Assembly: GCF_963662255.1 (NCBI RefSeq)
Contig: NC_085053.1
Span: 4,321,718 to 4,385,717 of the forward strand
DNA length: 64,000 nt
Origin: Cinclus cinclus
Lineage: Eukaryota > Chordata > Aves > Passeriformes > Cinclidae
Direction of reading: 5' to 3'
Shown here: positions 38,602-51,389 of the stretch, in pieces
How the letters are laid out: each line of letters begins with the position of its first letter
Position numbering within the stretch: position 1 is the first letter of the stretch
Notes under the pieces: generated by a model
Databases searched by the model: none
Seen by the model: the letters and a program-made list of their open reading frames with translations, nothing else
What the model was told of the DNA's origin: nothing
Program-made: the position numbers and the translations under genes

Positions 38602-41600
38602 GCCAACTGAACCCCTCTTGCCTCCCACAACCTTTTCTGTCATTTGTTTGTATTTTATAATATGAAAAGGGAAAAAAAAAATTACTACTCGTCTGAGATA
38701 GCAACCTGCCCCTCACAAGTGCTGGAGGGAACCATGGCACAAGGAAAGGTCATGGGAAAGGAAAGACCTCATTGCTTTGCATCTGTCCCAGAGAAATACC
38801 AAATTTCCAGTCTCCCTATCCCAATACTCTGGCCCTTAATATGAGAAGAAAGAGAAAGATACAGATTTTTTTTGATATTTTTTTAAAAGACACAGAAATC
38901 TCCAGCAAGCCCTGTTAGAAATGTTTGTCACAGGGTTTGTGGCAGAAACCTTACCCACAGGTACCTTGTATGGCCATTTTCAGCCCAGTCATGGCCAGGG
39001 ATGCCCATCTTCTCCCTGCCTCCCTGTCCCCTCCTGGCAGCGAGGTCCCAAGCTTCATGCCATTCTGTAGACACCAACTCCTCCAGCAGGCAGAGACCCC
39101 TCTCTCCCCTGTGTGCAGGCTCTGGACACATAGAGATTAAGTGAGGATGATAAAAGGCTCATCCCATCCCCAGTTTTCACAGGAGGGCTTGGCAAATATC
39201 TGCATATGTAGGCAAACTCCAGAGAGTACATAGCTCATGTGTTGATCCCACCACAAAGTGATCCTTGTGTGCATAGGGTGTATGGGAATAAGAACTACTC
39301 CACCAGCCCCAACCTTCATTATCCACTCCTCCAAGCTGAACTCAGCCCATTCCAGGTCCATGATATCTGCCTACATTATGATGAACCTGATAGAGAAGGA
39401 AGGACTTAAATTAGAAGACTTAGGAGAAAAATCCCTACTCATGGTCCTGAAATCTAGGACCCATTTCCTCTGTTATTTCTACATCCCATCATGCTCTCTC
39501 TCACTCAGGTCACTGGTCCCAAACAAAACAGTCTCAGAGAAGGAGCAGCAATAAAAAGATACCACACAACTGCAGCCCAGCCTGAAGCCAACAGTTGTCA
39601 CAGCTCAGGTGTTCCTGTTCACTGCACACAGGGAATTATGACAATGCAGCTAAGGGAAGACAAGTGCAAGCTGAGGAATGTCCATATCCTTCCTTCTACA
39701 CCATCCTTCTTCATCCCCCCCACAAGGAGGACACAAATCTCAGTGCCTTGGTACTGCCATCTCTATAACAGGAAATTAACTGTTTCCTGTCCCAGAAGGG
39801 GTTCCATTCAAATTTTTGAGCACTTCAAAGCCCTTGGAAGAATTAACGGGTTCACTCTTCCCATCCTTAACTTCTCCTGTCTCAGGGAAGATGGACCCTT
39901 TGCATAGTTCTGTCTGTGCCCTGTTGTCATTGATCCCCACCTCCACAGAGCCCAAATGACCACCATGCTTAAGTCACTCCTCTGCCAAGGACGTTGATCA
40001 ATGCTAGGCATTGTCACTGGCCTGGTCTCAAAGAAGGGACTCGTCCCTGTGTCCAAGGACAATGCAGCTCATCACTGGATATGCAGCCAAAGAACCATGA
40101 CAAATGCTAAATTCTGCTATCTGGTTTTATCACACTGAAACTGCTTTGTTTCAAAAGCATCTTTCAGATAGCAACATAAAGGCATCTTTGCAGTAGCTTA
40201 TAATTCAGGCCAGTGTATCCTTCATGGTCGCACTCCTTAATGTTCTGACGTTACTATGGCTGCAGAGCTGAAGAAGAGCATTAAGTGGGAAATACAGCCT
40301 CCTTTTCCATGCCACATACTGGCACATGAAATCACAGCTAACACTGAGGTCAAGATTAGATACAGGGCCCAGTCCTTCATGTGGTCATCGTACAAGCTGG
40401 CCTGGAGAAAAGATGCTTAGCAACATCTCATATGTAAATGAGGTGTCCCTTCTTATTTCTCCTTGGCATCAAATCAGGCAACATATTAACCAGTTGAGGA
40501 ACAGGTGAGTCAGAGGCTACAGATGATGGGATGTCTTGCAGGACATGGCCACTCACACAGAGGGTGGCATGTCACGCCTCCTGAAGACCCAAAAGCCAAC
40601 AAAAAGCAGCAGATGGAACTGATTAAAGCCTAAGAAGGCTTTTAGTAGACCAGCAGAGTAAATTCTTTCCCCAGACCATCAAGAATTTATAGGAAGAAAT
40701 ATTCCAACAAAAGCTGTAATGGAGCAGAGGTTATCACCAGCAGTTATTGGCAGTGGATAGTGCTGTTTTCTTACCTACCCAGGTTAAAGAAAGATGTCAG
40801 TGGAAACACATCATTCACAGTCAAGCAAAAGGCAAGAAACCTCTCTTTTCAAAAGTAAGACTTAAACAGAAAATCAAAGTTTGCCAAGCTTTTCTAGGAG
40901 GTTCAAAAGAAGAGCTGCAAAAAGGTTGATTATTCTCTAAACAGGTTTACTGACATGTATCTCTCCCTTCCTCCTCATGTCTGTCATCCCTTGTACAAGT
41001 CCTGTAACCAGGATGAGTCAGCCAGGTTGACCCAACTGCATAGTCAGGTATGAAAGACACTCTTGGAGACCAGTCATATCCAATCTTTCAGTGCTATTAC
41101 ACATCAGTGCTGGCCCCTGACCTCTCATGTGATACCAGGATGTTGCCTTTTCATGGCATTGGTGTAAGACAGTTGCTACAATCTTTTAAAGGAAAGATTT
41201 CTACACATCATGGTTTTCTCCTGGTGATAACCCAATCCATGCCCAGGCACACAACTAGCAATGACAAGCCAGTGATTTGGGCCATCATCCCCTGTTCACA
41301 TTGTCCATAAAGAAGATACAGTTTCCCAGAAAGTTATTTTTCTATATTGCCTAATTTTATCTTTTTTTGACAAAGCTCCTGCCAGCAATTTCAAGCAAAT
41401 TTGTGCTTAATGTTGATGCTACAGAACAGCCCCACAATTAAGTAGTTTCTTCTCACTCTCCATCACTGGATGGACTAGTTCATTCTACAGCTAGACCAGG
41501 TTTGGCCCTGAAATTCCCAGAAACCAAGTCTAGATCTGGTACAGTATTAATCCTGAGAAACCTTGGCTTCAGCATGTGAACTGTCACTAGGTTCTGGTGG

Positions 41601-43232
41601 CTTCACTGCCATCCTAGGTTTGTGTGGCTCAGGCTTGTTCCAGAGCCCGAAAAAGGAACACGAGGCTGTTCCCTAAACCACACTATCCACTGTGAGATGC
41701 CACCTCATGTAATAGGAAGCAGGAAGAAACACATCAAATCCTTCACACATGGGTATATATGTACCCATGACCCTTGCAGCCTTTCAAAGTCACCTGTTAT
41801 TTCTAAACCCAAAATCCTAGAGGAAAATACAAATGGACTTTGATCCCTTGCCTGATTTTAATTTCCCTCTGTTTTCATTCTCCGAGCCCACCTTCCCATT
41901 GCACACTGCACTGAAACACAACCAAAGAAAAAGAGTCCTGAAAGGAAAAACTGCTTTTAGTAAAGTGATAGCATCTATGAATTAATAATTTCAAGAAAGA
42001 GAGAGGCTAGTCTCTCCTCAGGGGTTTTGGTAGGAAGGTACTGGGAGAGTATCCACACAAAGACTGGGGAGAAGTCTGCTTCTATTCTTTATTTTTGCAT
42101 TACTTTACCATAGGCATCTCAAAGCTTAGTATCAGCCTAAATGCACTCTTGCCTCCTTCCCAAGGGGATGCTTATCCCAGGTGAAGTGCCTGGTGTGCAA
42201 AGCACAGCTCATGGTACCTTCATTCATAGTGATGCAGCTGGTGAGGGCTCAGCCAGTGGTGTCCCCATGCCCACAATAGGCTCAGAGCAACCTGTAAAAA
42301 CACAGCAGGAGCCAAAGTACCCTCCCAGTGCCTCACCTCCATGCCAGCACACAACTTTCATCCCAGCTCAGAGCTGTCCTCCTGCTGTGTCCCCACCATC
42401 ACATCTGGGGGTGACCACATGCCCCCTATCCTGTGCCCCCCAGACATGCCCACAAGTTTTGACTTTACCAAACACTGCCAGCAATGAACTCTCACCCCCC
42501 CAAAAAACCTTTAATTCATGCTTACACCCACTAACAAAGGGCTCTGTCCCAGGGCCAGACAAGGATCCCATCCCTGCTTCTGCCAGCCAAGTGCCCTGGG
42601 ATGGCCACAAAACTCAACAGAGTCCCCTGGGGACCACCAGCACCTCCAAGGTCACCTTCCCCTTTCCTAAAATCCTGATGGCAGGTGGCAGCTCCTTGCC
42701 CCTTCCAGAGGGAAAATTTGGGGTAAGTGGGAGGGAAAGGCCCTTCCCTTGGAAGATCCTGATGCCTAGAGCCACTTCAATACCGAGCCTGCAATTCTTC
42801 AGATGTCAGTGGTTTCTCAGAAGGACGGTGACACAAACACCTAAACAAACAGCAAGCAGCCCCCTGTGTACAGGTGTTATCCTGGAAATGTTCTTAATAG
42901 GTTAAAAAAAGTTTAAAAACATAAATAAGAAGGGAGAGCAGAGGCAACAAAATGCCTTGGACAGGTTCTGATGAACTCAAACGCAAACCACTGCAACCAA
43001 ATGAGGGGGAAGAGAAAAGTAAATAAATGCATAAATAAAATCTATAATATAAATAAATAATATATTAAGCAACCCTCCCCACCCTGTAATGAAAATGTAG
43101 CTTGGAGAATGGGATCAACGCTTGTTAACCATTGTTAACTAGTATTTTTAGTCCTGATTGCTCTTAGGCTATGTATAGTTCCTTTTTTTAATGCATTTTC
43201 TATACAATAATAAAAGATACTGAAGGAGTGAG
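38602..43232 (+). other. TNR: TNR 3' UTR
   Basis: About 4.6 kb from the stop codon to the best poly(A) site. Long 3' UTRs are usual for TNR. The last 250 nt are AU-rich with repeated aaataaa words. An earlier AATAAA at 39550-39555 lacks a clear GU-rich downstream element. The 254-codon open frame at 42141-42905 shows no homology and is taken as chance. The 3' end is a prediction. Confidence 0.6.
43209..43214 (+). terminator. TNR: probable TNR poly(A) signal
   Basis: AATAAA, followed about 20-40 nt later by a GU-rich stretch (gagctgtgtgcctgtctggg). It lies at the end of the AU-rich part. Alternative upstream sites are possible. Confidence 0.6.
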
Positions 43233-43474
43233 CTGTGTGCCTGTCTGGGAATGGGGTGGGACCAGGGTCCTCGTGTATCCAAGACCAGCAACATTCCAGC
43301 CCCAGCCTCATGCCAAGAAAGGACACACATCCCCTATCCCGGATCTTTGGTTATCCCATGGGAGGAGCATGGAGGGCTTAGCACAGATTCACATTCAAAC
43401 CCGGAGGAACAGAGCAGCTGATAGATCTAGCACAAGCAATGTTATAAAAAAAAAACACAGTGAGAGGAAATTTT

Positions 43475-43640
43475 GGGGCAGCCCAGTTTTGGCTGGTGGT
43501 GCTATCTCCATCCTTGCAGGTGTTTAAGACTAGGATGGAAAAAGCCCTGAGCAACCTCATCCAACCCCAGAGCTGCCTTGGGCAGACAGTGGGACCAGAG
43601 ACTCCCAAGTCCCCCTGGCCCAACTATGCTGTTAAAATAA
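43475..43640 (+). mobile_element. CR1 LINE 3'-part fragment, sense
   Basis: It follows the sense CR1 order: tctccatccttgcaggtgtt, aagactaggatggaaaaagc, cctgagcaacctcatccaac, cttgggcagacagtgggac, then agagactcccaagtccc. It is diverged and lacks the terminal octamer repeat. Confidence 0.8.
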
Positions 43641-43972
43641 ATAACACTAATGTGGCCACAAAGTCAGGTTAGCACGGTCGGTCCATTAACCACAGTAAGG
43701 CAGGGAGCTGCACTTTGGCCTCAGCTCAGCAGACATTTTGCTAAGAAATTTAGCTGCTCTCATAAGCTAGAGAGGCTCTTGGCTCTGCAATTTGCAGCCA
43801 GAGAAAGCAAAGCTGTGGTATGAATGCTTGGGAACAAAGGGAAACTACCCCAAAATCTTCAGTGAAAACAATTTGCTCGATTTAAACAGCAATCTATTCC
43901 CAACATGATGGAAACCCCATCAAAAACAGATTGGAAGGCTCATTAAAGCAGACTACATTCCCAGTGGAAAAC

Positions 43973-44096
43973 AACAACAACCAACCAAGCAAAACAAAAA
44001 AAACCCAAAAAAAACAAAAACAAAAAAAAAAAAACACCAAAAAACATAAACAAAAATCCAACCAACCAAAAAAAACCCAAAACCAAAAAAAACTTC
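43973..44096. repeat. A-rich (CAAAA/CCAA)n simple repeat
   Basis: A and C only for most of its length, with runs of up to about 12 A. The Lys-rich or Phe/Leu-rich frames over it are not genes. Confidence 0.9.
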
Positions 44097-45861
44097 AAAA
44101 GATTTTGAAATTCTTCTCTTATTTCACAGCAAGACTTTACCCAAACTTCTTCGCTTAAAGTTTTGACATTCAACACATAGCCAGACAGTATGAGAAAGCT
44201 CGAAAGAAGCTCTTCTGCCAGACCACTTCAATATTTTCTAAATTTAATTTTGGAGAGACAAAACAGGGTAGTTTTCTTGGTGGTAACTTCTCAACTTCTC
44301 TTTCTTGCTTGGATTCATGAGACAAAAAAAAGGAAGTTGTGAGAGAGGGGATGTCCCACCTTGGCCGTGACCCTTAGTACACAAAAAAGCGAAGTGTGAA
44401 GCCTCTCTCAACTGTCTGGAATAAATGAACTTTTTTGTGTGTGTCTGAAGGTAGTCAGTGCCATGGAAGACCCTTCATGCAAGACCTGTGCATGGAGGAG
44501 CTGTGGGATGAAGATGTGTTTGGGATGGGGAGGAAGGGTTATCTGTGACTGTATTTGTCATCCCAGTCTCACCATGCTTGGCCAAGCAGTTGACCCAGTC
44601 CAAAGTGTTTCATTATGGTCTATAAGAGAATGGCAACACCTTCTACTGTACCTCCCCATTCAGCATGTCTGGGGTCAAGTGAGGCCCCCGGGGCCTCCAT
44701 TTCTTGCACAGAACCCCCCCAAAAAGCTCACCTGGAGGAAGCACAGTCTTCCTATTGCGAAATCCAATAACAACAGGCAGGTTTGTATCACTCAGATGTT
44801 GGCACCTAGAGCAGGCAGGTACACAGGGAGCTGCAGCATCCCTCTGGATCATAACCACCTCCCAAAATCACAGTCAAGGCCCAGCTCCATGTTTCAGATG
44901 GTATGAGAAAGGAGTGAGGGACAGCAGAAGCCCTTTTCTAAATGCTACGAGTTTTGATTTAAGCCAGGGAAGTGTTTTACCCCATCACACTAAACCCTGG
45001 CGTGCTCCTGCCCTGTCACATGTGCCCACCACCCTCATTGCTCTGGCCCCCACTGCCCTTGCACAGCTCAGAGCCACTACCATAATCCAGACACAGCCCT
45101 ACGAGTGGTGGAATCTCATATTTCCAGCCACTCCAAGAAGCATGCCTCCCCAGGCATGCCACACTCCTCTTCAGGCACTTCCAGCCACCACAGTCCCCCA
45201 TCTGCACTTTACACAGAGATATTTCATCACTGCCCTCTTACCAAAGTCCCCTTTCTGCATGACTGATGCTCAGGAACATTGTTCCAACAGCAAACATCAG
45301 GAGGGTGTACAAAGGTCCTCAGCAAGGACCTTGGGCACCCATCCCAAATCCAGAGCTCAAGTAACACATTCCCAACAACACATCCTGGAGCCTCAGCCCA
45401 AAAAAAACCAAGAGGGAAATGCTGGCCCAGAAGCACAGAGTGCAGCAGGAGGAGGTGCAACACCTCCAAGAGCAAGGCTGGAGCAGGTCAATGAAGGGGC
45501 AGCTTTGTGCCATAGATTCGCAGCTGCTTTATGGCTTAGGAGATGTGATTTTTATAGCACCATCTTCAACATTCTCAAATTTTAATTTCCCCTCATAAGA
45601 TGGCATCCCTTTTAAAACTCTCATTCCCATTTTTATATTTTTAACTCCTAGGACTATAGGCTGTAATGTTTAGTTATGTAGAGTGTAAAAAAATTATAAA
45701 TTATCTCTTTTCCTCAAATCTAAATGCAGGGATTTTAAATTTTATTGAGGTGTCCCCTTTCCCTGGGATGAGGAATGCTGTGAATAGCAGCCTCCAGGCT
45801 TATCCCCCTTCCCTGCACTATAGGCAACATATTTTCTGCTTGCAACTTGTTTCAACAAGCA

Positions 45862-46160
45862 CAGAATCAATCCTAGAATGGGCTGGGAAGGACCTTGAAA
45901 GACCATCTAGTTCCAACCCCTCTGTCATGGGCAATGACAGCTTCCACTAGCTTCCAGCTTGCTCCAAGCCCCATCCAACCTGGCCTTGGACACTTCCATA
46001 GATGGGGCAGCCACAGCTTTTCTAGGCAACCTGTGCCAGGGCCATACCATGCTCAGAGGGAAGAATTTCTTCCAATATCCCTTCTTACCCTGCCCTTTGT
46101 CAGTGTAAACCCATCTTGCCCTTGTTCTTAAAGCAGCACTTCTCTCCCTTCCCAGTTTTT
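45862..46160 (-). mobile_element. CR1 LINE 3' end, antisense, best-preserved copy
   Basis: About 300 bp in textbook reversed CR1 order: agaatcaatcctagaatggg, ggaccttgaaagaccatcta, tccaacccctctgtcatggg, catccaacctggccttggac, gatggggcagccac, ggcaacctgtgccaggg and agaatttcttcc. A T-run follows at 46158. Confidence 0.9.
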
Positions 46161-49100
46161 TTTTTTTTTTTTGACTGCTCTCTGCTGTCAGTAGGAACAT
46201 CAAAGCATGTAGCAATCCTTTAGCAGGCTTCTCCCAGCAGCATGGCTAATTCTCTTGTTCCCACCCAGGTTATCTCCCTGGCATTGCTCCTCCACAGGGA
46301 CCAGGGCCTGGCGTGGCTTCTGACCAGCAAAGCAGAGCACGACAGGACATGGAGGGGACACAAACTGCCTCTGTTCACCACAAAAGGCCTTTGTCCCCAT
46401 GCTGTTCCCTGCATTTGTTGATGGCACAACAGAAGAGGGGGTTGAATGAAATAATTCTGCAAATAGTCTTAAGAAAAATCCTCCTTAAAAGTAAGAGATG
46501 GAGTGGGACGAGGTAGGAAATCCTCCCTCTAAGAATTTCAGAAGGCACTGGAAACAGGCACTTGGAAGGGGATCAGCGGAGGGGATGGGGCTGAAGGAGC
46601 ATCAGGGCAGTACTGTTCCCCCACTCCTGGAGACAGTGTCTGTCCCTGCTCCTGGTCCAGTGGCCCCTGGCTGCACTTGAATCAGGCCAAAACCAGACGG
46701 CATCTCCCTGTTCACCCCTTGGACTGGCTTCCCAGTCACAACTTAAGGCTGCCTCTGCTCCCTGACCGAGGGGGATTTTGCCCCTCAAAATACAGGAACC
46801 TGCTCTCCCTTGCAGAGGGGCAGAAAGAGGGAAAACACCCCCAGGCGAAAGGTCACGGTTGTTTTTTTCCCCTCTTTCACCCATCACAATTTGCATTTCT
46901 CTCTCGGTTCCCTCCCGGCGGGTGGGTGAGCTCCCAGCAAGCCGCCCTGCCCAAGCCGTGACACCCAGCTGCATCCTCCCCTCTGAGCCCCTGCTAGCAA
47001 ACAAGATGAGGAGCGGGAAGACTTTGATCTGTGAAGAACAAAGGTCAGACAGTCCCACCCCCAGGCAGGAGCTACGCCCCAAGGGCAGCACAGAACATTG
47101 CAGTGGCTCCGGTACCACCGGCCAAAATCCTCTCGTGATCCTGAGCCAAGGGACGTCGGCTCACCACAGATCTCTGAGAACAGCTTCCCCCATGGGAATG
47201 GCTTATGGAGAGGGACAAATAACGAAAAACATCAAAATACTGCTTCTAATTTGGCATCTGCATATCATTAAAAAGCAGGATTGGCTCTCCCTGCCCACCT
47301 CAGCCGGGCTCTGGGGGAAGCCAGCACCGAGGGATAGCCACTGACTGACTGCTCTCAGCAGCACGGGGCTGAGCCCAAGGAAGGGCTGTGAGACAGGGGA
47401 TGGCTGGCACAACGGGTTCTTCACCTAAAAATCAACCTCGGCAGATCACACCCGACACCTGTGCAGCATAGGAAACCCCTGGCGGTGGCTGGCGGAGGCA
47501 CAAGCCACCACTTCCTACAATTCGGGGCATATGCTGGTCGCTGGGGCCACCAGACTGTGCCCAAGTATCACTCGCCCCTCTGCCTTTGGTTCACACATTC
47601 CACAAATCCAGCCCTTGGATGCTGCTGCTGACCCCGTTTCCATGCTGGGGGAAGGACCACCGCCATTCATCAACAGGTTTTCCTTCCCTAGCTTTCACAT
47701 AAGTGATCCTTGAGTGCTTCCAAACGGGAAGGCAGCACGTCACCCTGCCGGGACTCGCCCAGCCTGGCTGCTTTCCCCCCATCCTGGTGCGTCTCCTCTC
47801 TCCCTTGCCTGCACCAGTGCTGCCTGTAGGATTTCCTCAGGAAGGAGTTCCTGAAGGCTCACACGCACAAAACAATCGGCTCTAAACATCCCAAACACTC
47901 AACTGTACCCTGAGCAGACATGTACCACCCTCCTCCTCACCTGCACAGAGGTTCCTTAAACCACAGTTTTCTCAACACAAGCATCAAGCAGTATTTGAGG
48001 AGGCACCTGTGGACCCCACCTCACTCCCTGCCTCAGCATTCTTCTCGCCTAAGCACCAGGGAGGGATGATCCTGCAAATTCTGACCCACCTTGGTAAGCC
48101 CAGATGCAAAGCCTCCCAAGTGATGGGTGGGCATGAGGCACTCCCAAAAACTCACCAGCTTTGGGGCATTCTCCCTTAAGAGCAGCATTTGCCCCCATCA
48201 CTGCCTACATGGGACCTAACCCAAACACTTAAGGGCAGCACTGAAACTGCCCAAGGTGGGACGGGGGCACCTGAGCCAAACTTACCTTCAGGCTCCTCTT
48301 TCCTGGAGGGGACAGAGCCCAGCTGGTACCAAACAAGAGAGGAGGGGACGAAGCAGCTTATCCCAAAACACCAGCCTTGTGTTTGTCCTCCACTGCTCAA
48401 GAGTCACCATCACCATCCCTCCTCCTCATTTTCCTCCCAAGCCAGAAAATCCATTGCTGCTACTAAATACCAAGAGCTGCTATTTTTATCCAGACTATGA
48501 CCAGGGCATGCGTTATTTTTGGTGTTTAAACTGCAGGCTTTTTTTTGTGGGAGTGGGAGAGGAAAAGGCAGAAGCATGGGGGAAAAATGAGAGGAATGTT
48601 TCTCTGGGAGCAGAGTTTTCCATTGCTTACTTTAAGCCAAACCAGTGTCTGCAAATAGAAATCACCAACAGAAAGCAGAGGAAGCAGCTGGGAAAGAAAG
48701 GTGTGATGATGTCTGCAGTCACTCTATCACTCCCACCCATCCGAGAAAACCCCAAATAAACTGACCCTGGGTACCAGCTGGATGTTATCAAGGGGTAAAG
48801 ACCACAGCAGTGTAACAGGGCAAACTGGTAACAAAGTTAGATGAATCCAATGAAACAAGGGGAAACCAAGAGGGTGTTTCTATCTTCAGTGTAAAATGAG
48901 TAGTGTCTTCAAATTCAAATTGGTTGAGGGGGTTTTAGGAAGCAATTGAAGTTATCAGGGTGCTTTTTGGCATGGGAAAGGCTTTGATACCACATGGAAA
49001 TAAGGATTTTGAGAAAGATGGATGGAGAACAGGAGCTGGAGGTGGGATTTGATTTCCAGCTGGTCCCAGGCCTGGGCTCAGACTGACATCCCATGAGGCA

Positions 49101-49182
49101 ACAAGAGCTTGCCTGGCATAGGCTCGTTCAGTTCCTGTGCTTGAGGGGCACCAGCAAGCAGGGAGACAATCTGGAGCTGCAG

Positions 49183-49204
49183 TGAGTCATCAGTGGCTGA
49201 GTCA
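49183..49204. promoter_or_regulatory. pair of consensus AP-1 (TRE) sites
   Basis: Two perfect TGAGTCA heptamers at 49183-49189 and 49198-49204, in the same orientation and 15 bp apart. They lie in intergenic DNA about 2.4 kb upstream of the KIAA0040 promoter block. The binding motif is established; use in this locus is inference. Confidence 0.4.
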
Positions 49205-49409
49205 CAGCTTCCTCTCGTCCATTAAAGTTTCTCAGGAACAAAGCACGGTTCCTTGAATTCCAGATAAGCTGCAGTCCAAACAAAAATCTGTGCAAATGTA
49301 CCTTTATTCATGCCGCATGGGAAGGACCCCTGGCACACCTTGCTGCAGGAAACATCCACAGGGTCAGGCATCACATGCTGTTTAGATTAATCCCAAACAT
49401 CTCCTATAA

Positions 49410-49458
49410 ACCACTATGGAATTTGAGTTGGAAGGGACCTTTACAGGTCAGCCATGGG
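49410..49458 (-). mobile_element. short CR1-like remnant, antisense
   Basis: Only the terminal block (atggaatttgagttggaagg, then gacctttacaggtca) resembles the reversed CR1 3' end. Too short for a firm call. Confidence 0.4.
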
Positions 49459-50987
49459 GAGGAGTATGCTGGCTTAGACAGAGCAGGGGACTGATTATAT
49501 TTGCATATTCTTGCATTAATTCTAAGTTTCTTAAAGTCTGCCTGATGCTTCCCAGCTTAGTTTAATGGCATTGATGGCATCAAGATTCTCCTTCACAGGT
49601 AGCAGCATTCCAAGATATCAGCATTAGCAGTGTCCACCACCTCTGCCACATCACCACAGCAATCCTGCCTGAAGCCAAGAGGCTGCCCTGGCACTGTGTT
49701 CAGGGGGCCCCCGGAAATCCAGGGAAGGTGCAAGGCCGGCAGCTCCTCCCTTGTCAAGGTCTCTGCCAAATTAAATTAGTGATACAAAAGTGTGGAGCCC
49801 CATTGAGGCTGTTTGCCCAAGGAATGAAGCAAATATCCCAGGTGACAGGGACAGGCTGGGCTTTCACTTTCCCAGGCCCATGGACAGGCACCCTGAAGCC
49901 TAACATTTTCAGATGTGCTCACCCTTGGAGAGCTCTGATAATAAATATTTTTATTCAATCCTGTTACAGGGGTTTCAAAGGTGTAATTGTGCTGTAGAGT
50001 GGTCAGGTACCCCTCAGGTGAATGCCAGCACCCAAGTGGCTTCTGTGTGCCCTGCGAAGAACGTTTTCATAGGGGGATTTGCTACCCACAAAAGAGGGAA
50101 TGGCTGCAGCTCAGTGAGGGGGGAGAGCTGGGATGGGGTAAGCTGGGATGCAGGTGGCTGGGACAGGGTCAGGGAACAAAGGAGATATAGGAGGTGAGCT
50201 GGGACATGGAGAGATGCGGTGGAATGAATCAGGATAGGGTAAACTGGGATATGAGAAGCTGGGATGCAGTGAGCCACATGATGCAAAGTCCAGGAATCTT
50301 CATCCTGCAGCATAAAACCAAGGGAAAAGTTCCTAGCGTTAAACAGCAAATCTTTAGGGAAAAATTGCTTGGTGTTTCCCACAGGACATAAACGCCTTCC
50401 CCAAGGCTATTAGGAGACACTTAGTACAAGCTGTAGCCTACAGTGTGTGATTCTGAGGACCTCTCACCACTCTGACCCCAGCACTAAGGTGAAGGCAGCA
50501 GCAGGGCAGCAGCAACTGGCAGCCAACTTACCTCCATCCCTCCACCCTCCTCTCTATCCCTCTTCCCTCCTATTCCCAGCACTGCATAGCTCTTGGTGCT
50601 GCCAAGTCACAGCACTGGGAGCATGAGGCTCTTCTCCAGGAGCCTTGAAGGGTCAGATAGCCCTGGCTAGCCCAGCTCAACAAGTTCAGCACCAAGGCTG
50701 AAGCAGTAAAGCCAAGCCACTGGCTCTGGAGCATGAAGGAGGGCAAATGCAGAGATTTTACAATCCAACTGGACTCAATCCAACCAGAAAAATTCCAGCA
50801 GTTTACCCAGCTGTCAGCATCACAACACTGCATGGAGGCCATAGAGCCCTGGACTGGAAAGCAGACAGGATTCAGCAATTCCTGGATATCACTGCCATGG
50901 TGTTAAAAAAGAAATAAGTGGGAGAGAATGTAGAAAGTGAAGGGTGGGGGTAATGCCAATGGAACTGGAATCACAGTTTGAAAATAC

Positions 50988-51115
50988 TGAATCACAGAAT
51001 CATTTAAGTTGAAAAAGCCCTCTGAGATCATCAAGTCCAACCCTTAACCCAGCAATGTCAAAGCCACCACCAAACCCTGCAGAGCCAGGAGTGCCTTCCC
51101 AGGGTTAAACACCCA
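50988..51115 (-). mobile_element. CR1 LINE 3'-end fragment, antisense
   Basis: Reversed CR1 terminus gaatcacagaatcatttaag with the octamer-like repeat, then tctgagatcatcaagtccaa, accacca and the 'gagtgccttcccagggt' block. It lies about 300 bp upstream of the KIAA0040 CpG island. Confidence 0.8.
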
Positions 51116-51389
51116 TCATTATCCATGGTTGTATAGCACCCATAAAGCTCCTGGATGCTGCATGGACCAGGGGCAGTCCCTGGGGATGCTCCATCACCTC
51201 CTACTTGCCTGCAGTGTCCCCTTGCAGGTACGGAGGGTGGGTGTCAGGACAGTACAGGAGTGACAACATGCAGGATGCTGGTTGGAGGTGAGAGGGAGCA
51301 GGGTGGAATTCCTGGCACCGCTCTTGGGGAGCTGGTGCCCTCCCCACCACAGTCCCTCCCTGCTGTCTCCCAAAAACGCTTCTGGGAAA

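Larger units (their letters stand above)
43233..51389. other. TNR-KIAA0040 intergenic region
   Basis: About 8 kb without a recognisable exon on either strand. It contains CR1 fragments at 43475, 45862, 50988 and possibly 49410, an A/C-rich simple repeat, a moderately CpG-containing stretch near 46850-47160, and two AP-1 sites near 49190. The longest frame (44704-45585, 293 codons) is low in conserved features and judged spurious. Confidence 0.6.

Noticed and set aside
42141..42905. 254-codon frame in the TNR 3' UTR
   Set aside because: Pro/Ser/Thr-rich without known domain. AT-poor sequence favours chance frames. No promoter or splice evidence.
43931..44158. Lys-rich frame resembling a basic nuclear protein
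   Set aside because: It is translated from an A-rich simple repeat.
44704..45585. 293-codon + strand intergenic frame
   Set aside because: No conserved motif, low-complexity Pro/Ser/Thr composition, no promoter or poly(A) signal suited to it.
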